From: Granulicella mallensis
GTDB taxonomy: Bacteria; Acidobacteriota; Terriglobia; Terriglobales; Acidobacteriaceae
DNA length: 64,000 nt
Direction of reading: 5' to 3'
Assembly (NCBI RefSeq): GCF_014203225.1
Contig: NZ_JACHIO010000024.1
Span: forward strand, 36,795 to 100,794
Part shown: positions 61,384-64,000 of the stretch, piece after piece
Layout: each line of letters opens with the position of its first letter
How positions within the stretch are numbered: the stretch's first letter is position 1
Notes under the pieces: generated by a model
Databases searched by the model: none
What the model saw: only the letters and a program-made list of their open reading frames with translations
Told to the model about the DNA's origin: nothing
Translations under genes and position numbers: made by a program

Positions 61384-62262
61384 TCACAAGGACAATCGGT
61401 CCAAGAGCTCTTCTTCTCCTGAGAGAAGCCGGGAAGGTCGTACGATACCTGAGCCTAATCCAAAGGATTCGCAGATGCTGATAACGCTATTCGTGAAGAC
61501 CGAGTCTGCGTAAGGAGAAATGTGGATAGCCTTCACCAATGCTTTCACGTCGACTGGGAGCCTGATGGGTTCCGGCTTCCAGAAGGATACGTCGGATGCT
61601 GCACGGGGGGATGGCGCAACTTTTGAGATGAAGGCGCGAATCTCATGCTCATGTTGATACGAAAGACGTTTCAGAAGAGGAGCGAGATGGCCTTCGACTA
61701 CGCAGTCTTGAGGTTTGAGCGAAGTGTCAAAAAAGTCTAGGTATTTCACGGGGTAAATGTGAATCACGTTCGAGGAATCTCGGTTTTCAATCGATTCCTT
61801 CAATCCATCAAATGTGGTTTCAATTGCTACGGCTTTGCCGTTTTCAGCGTAAATGCGCCACATTGCTTCGGATTCACTTTCGTTGTAATGCCAGCAATTC
61901 ACCACCGTGGTCTTGACAATTGCTGGAAGAAAGCGACGAAGGTGTGAGCGGAGTTCTTCAAGGCTGGACTGGAGTTTGGCGCGCTCTTCATCGGTAAGGG
62001 GGTATCCCTGCCGGCTTCTGTGCTCAGCAAGGAGTTGATGTGATGCCTCGGTGTCCTCAACCATCTTGCGATGTATGGAGGCCTGGGCATCAAAAGCTAC
62101 CGATGGAAGGAAGCCTTCAAACGGATCTGTCTTTGTGAAATACGCAAGAGGGCTAAAGAACAGTTCACCTGTCGAAAACAAATCTACGAGCTTATCTAAC
62201 GAAACATATCGCCATAATCTGGAAGTCCCTGCGATTTGAGTGGAAGCTTTCACTGTTGTCAA
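61384..62262 (-). CDS. DUF2971 domain protein, chromosomal
   Basis: A 292-residue protein with LWRYVSLDKLVDLFSTGELF, YFTKTDPFEGFLPS, NCWHYNESESEAMWRIYAE and GKAVAIETT, the conserved blocks of DUF2971. It is from a different branch than the prophage DUF2971. TTG start at complement 62262 with GGGAGAGG upstream; a GTG three codons later is possible. An IS110 element lies just upstream. Function unknown. Confidence 0.75.
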   Translation of the reverse strand: MTTVKASTQIAGTSRLWRYVSLDKLVDLFSTGELFFSPLAYFTKTDPFEGFLPSVAFDAQASIHRKMVEDTEASHQLLAEHRSRQGYPLTDEERAKLQSSLEELRSHLRRFLPAIVKTTVVNCWHYNESESEAMWRIYAENGKAVAIETTFDGLKESIENRDSSNVIHIYPVKYLDFFDTSLKPQDCVVEGHLAPLLKRLSYQHEHEIRAFISKVAPSPRAASDVSFWKPEPIRLPVDVKALVKAIHISPYADSVFTNSVISICESFGLGSGIVRPSRLLSGEEELLDRLSL

Positions 62263-62329
62263 GATGGCTCAACCTCTCCCTCTGTCACATCGATCTCATA
62301 TTATCCTTTTCCATGTGCTTCTAACCGGG

Positions 62330-63480
62330 TAGGGATTAGTCTTCATAAGAGATGGTCCGCCGCTGTAAGTCTCCGCTAAGGCGGAGGATGGTAGCAGCGG
62401 TTTCAAAGGAGGATCATCGACATGCAGATTCGTTCGGTAGGCATTGACCTTGGCAAGACGACTTTTCACCTTGTTGCACTGGGAGCATCGGGCAAGGTAC
62501 TGGTGAAGAAGAAGTTCACGCAGAAGCAGCTGCTGGTGTTCACGGCGAACATGGAGACTTCGCTGATTGGTCTCGAAGCCTGTTCCGGAGCGCATTTTCT
62601 CGGACGAGCGTTGAGGCAGCAAGGCCATGATGTGCGGCTGATTGCAGCGCAGTTCGTGAAGCCATTTGTGAAGTCCAACAAGAACGACTTCGTTGACGCG
62701 GAGGCCATCGCCGAGGCCGTCGAACGCAAGAACATGCGTTTCGTTCCGATCAAGACCGACGACCAGCTCGACCTGCAGGCGATGCATCGGATTCGTGACC
62801 GGCTGGTCTCGCGGCGCACTGCGGTCATCAACCAGATACGCGCGTTTCTCCTGGAGCGTGGCATGGTCTTTGCTCAGAAGCCTGCCAAGTTGAAGGCTGC
62901 TATGGCTGACGTTCTCGAGAACGCGGAAAACGCACTGACGCCGATGATGCGCAACATGATTGGCATTTTGTGGGACGAGTGGAAGACGGTCGAGCATCAG
63001 ATCGACGAACTGACCGACAGACTCGAACAGATCGCTGCCAGTGATGCAGGTTGCTGCCGCATCCGGCAGATCCCAGGCATCGGTCCTATCGTCGCGACGG
63101 CCATCGTTGCTGCCATCGGCAACGGCGCTGCGTTCCGCAAGGGCCGAGACTTCGCAGCCTGGCTCGGCCTCGTCCCACGGCAGTATTCGACCGGTGGCAA
63201 GACCAGACTGCTGGGCATCAGCAAGCGCGGCAACATCTACTTGCGTAAGATCCTGATCCACGGCGCACGCGCTGCCGCCATGCGCATAAAACGAGATCGT
63301 TTCGCGATCGGAGGATGGATGAACGCGCTGGAAGCGCGAGCGCCGCGCAACGTACTGGTCGTGGCCATGGCCAACAAGCTCGCCCGTATCGCATGGGCCG
63401 TGCTCTCCACCGGAAAAGACTATCGGCCTGGAGTGATCGTGGCCGCGGCATGAGATAGAGCGGAAAAGACGCCTGCGGCT
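62330..63480 (+). mobile_element. IS110-family insertion sequence
   Basis: One transposase gene with ~90 bases of noncoding DNA before and ~30 after. IS110 elements lack terminal inverted repeats, so exact ends cannot be set by eye. The segment upstream contains a TCTCCGCTAAGGCGGA-type hairpin that may be part of the element's noncoding guide RNA region. Confidence 0.7.
62422..63453 (+). CDS. IS110-family transposase
   Basis: A 343-residue protein with the N-terminal DEDD domain (VGIDLGKTTFHLV, NDFVDAEAIAEAV) and the C-terminal Transposase_20 domain (IPGIGPIVATAIVAAIG, FAAWLGLVPRQYSTGGK, RGNIYLRKILIHGAR). IS110 enzymes use the DEDD and serine tandem. Complete and uninterrupted, so likely active. 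AGGAGG lies upstream of the ATG. Confidence 0.93.
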   Translation: MQIRSVGIDLGKTTFHLVALGASGKVLVKKKFTQKQLLVFTANMETSLIGLEACSGAHFLGRALRQQGHDVRLIAAQFVKPFVKSNKNDFVDAEAIAEAVERKNMRFVPIKTDDQLDLQAMHRIRDRLVSRRTAVINQIRAFLLERGMVFAQKPAKLKAAMADVLENAENALTPMMRNMIGILWDEWKTVEHQIDELTDRLEQIAASDAGCCRIRQIPGIGPIVATAIVAAIGNGAAFRKGRDFAAWLGLVPRQYSTGGKTRLLGISKRGNIYLRKILIHGARAAAMRIKRDRFAIGGWMNALEARAPRNVLVVAMANKLARIAWAVLSTGKDYRPGVIVAAA

Positions 63481-63920
63481 TGGAAGCGCCACGCGCTCCC
63501 ACTTTCCCGCTCTACGACTACGACGACTTTTCCCACCAAGGTCTGCACAGGAACAGTAAGGACGAAAGAACAGTCAAAAACGGCGTCTCTGAAACCTGTT
63601 TCCGATAATGGTCTTCAACGACCGCTCGGCTTGTTAGGACAGATACGCAGCGGAACTCATCCGGCCAGGAGCACATGACTCCACCAAAGGCCGAATACAT
63701 TGCCGCAGACTTGTCTCTCGAACAAACTAATCCTTGCAGTCGCGCGGCGGACCATACATTATCGCCAGCGACCGCCAAATGAAGAAAGTGGATTTCTCGA
63801 GAAATAAGATTTAACCCTGGCACATGCGAAGAAACAGGGACAGGATACTGTAGTGAACCCCTGTCATCGGTCCCTGCCTAACACCGCAGGGGATCTTCCG
63901 CGTCTTAGGGCGTGTTCACG
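63454..63920. other. Intergenic stretch between two insertion sequences
   Basis: No convincing gene. The minus-strand frame at 63518-63823 has no ribosome-binding site and unusual composition. The stretch probably is remnant sequence squeezed between the IS110 and an IS5-type element. Confidence 0.4.
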
Positions 63921-64000
63921 CTATCTGAGCGCTTCGACGATGAGTGCGAAGTGGAGGAAGCCGATAAAGAGTACGTCCAGTTTCTCGAAGCGGGAGAAGA
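63921..64000 (-). CDS. IS5-type transposase, C-terminal end only
   Basis: The minus strand entering the window encodes FSRFEKLDVLFIGFLHFALI then VEALR and a stop at 63921-63923. R-F-E-K-L followed by a hydrophobic helix and ALR is the usual end of IS5-family DDE transposases. The GGGCGTGTTCACGC sequence just beyond (63907-63920) is a plausible terminal repeat. The rest lies outside the window. Confidence 0.65.
   Translation of the reverse strand, partial: FSRFEKLDVLFIGFLHFALIVEALR

Noticed and set aside
63518..63823. 101-codon minus-strand frame between insertion sequences
   Set aside because: No ribosome-binding site, no recognisable domain, and odd composition.
1..64000. CRISPR array
   Set aside because: No set of evenly spaced direct repeats with unique spacers was seen anywhere in the window.

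Overview
The window looks like a chromosome segment of an Acidobacteriota bacterium, probably class Terriglobia. This rests on family content: a TIGR03435-type secreted protein, a spinster-like MFS carrier, a secretin carrying a cohesin domain, a sulfatase of an acidobacterial type, and moderately high GC in the core genes. Genus cannot be settled by eye.

Positions 1 to about 21,184 are the right-hand part of a tailed-phage prophage. The structural module reads on the minus strand: small and large terminase, portal, HK97-type prohead protease, major capsid, head-tail connector, head closure and the first codons of a tail gene cut by the left edge. Upstream of it are two HNH nucleases, a sigma-region-4-like regulator, zinc-ribbon membrane proteins, a RepA-like ATPase, an excisionase-like protein and a tyrosine integrase. 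The integrase lies next to a 3' half of tRNA-Arg(CCT), read here as the right attachment site. About 5 kb of mostly plus-strand, lower-GC cargo (6.7-11.5 kb) sits between the terminase genes and an HNH gene. It holds a HEPN-like protein, a DUF2971 protein, a DNA methyltransferase, an HNH restriction-type nuclease and an overlapping pair of unknown genes.

Positions 21.2-25.8 kb are a patchy accessory zone. It has a second copy of the prophage's Ala/Lys-rich histone-like cassette, two copies of a small acidic-protein cassette, a 32-residue microprotein with a partial duplicate behind it, two fragments of SGNH-like hydrolases, and a pair of membrane/secreted proteins sharing a Cys-AG-DV-Cys motif.

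From 26 kb on the window is core-like. An unknown secreted protein, an orphan ParA-like ATPase and a MATE exporter come first. An eight-gene aerobic cobalamin operon follows (cobG-H-IJ-L-E-M-K-F, 37.3 to 29.9 kb, minus strand) and can carry precorrin-2 to hydrogenobyrinate; chelation, amidation and cobA are not here. Next are a Tat-type sulfatase, an acyltransferase, the TIGR03435 protein, ispG, a large nested inverted repeat, a glycosyltransferase/MFS pair, queF, an M48 protease, two tandem pseudopilins and a GspD-like secretin. The remainder holds smpB, pepA, a lipid kinase, a Tat-exported metallo-beta-lactamase-fold hydrolase, argS, a flippase-like membrane protein, a large membrane protein, greB, a second DUF2971 protein, an IS110 element, and the end of an IS5-type transposase at the right edge.
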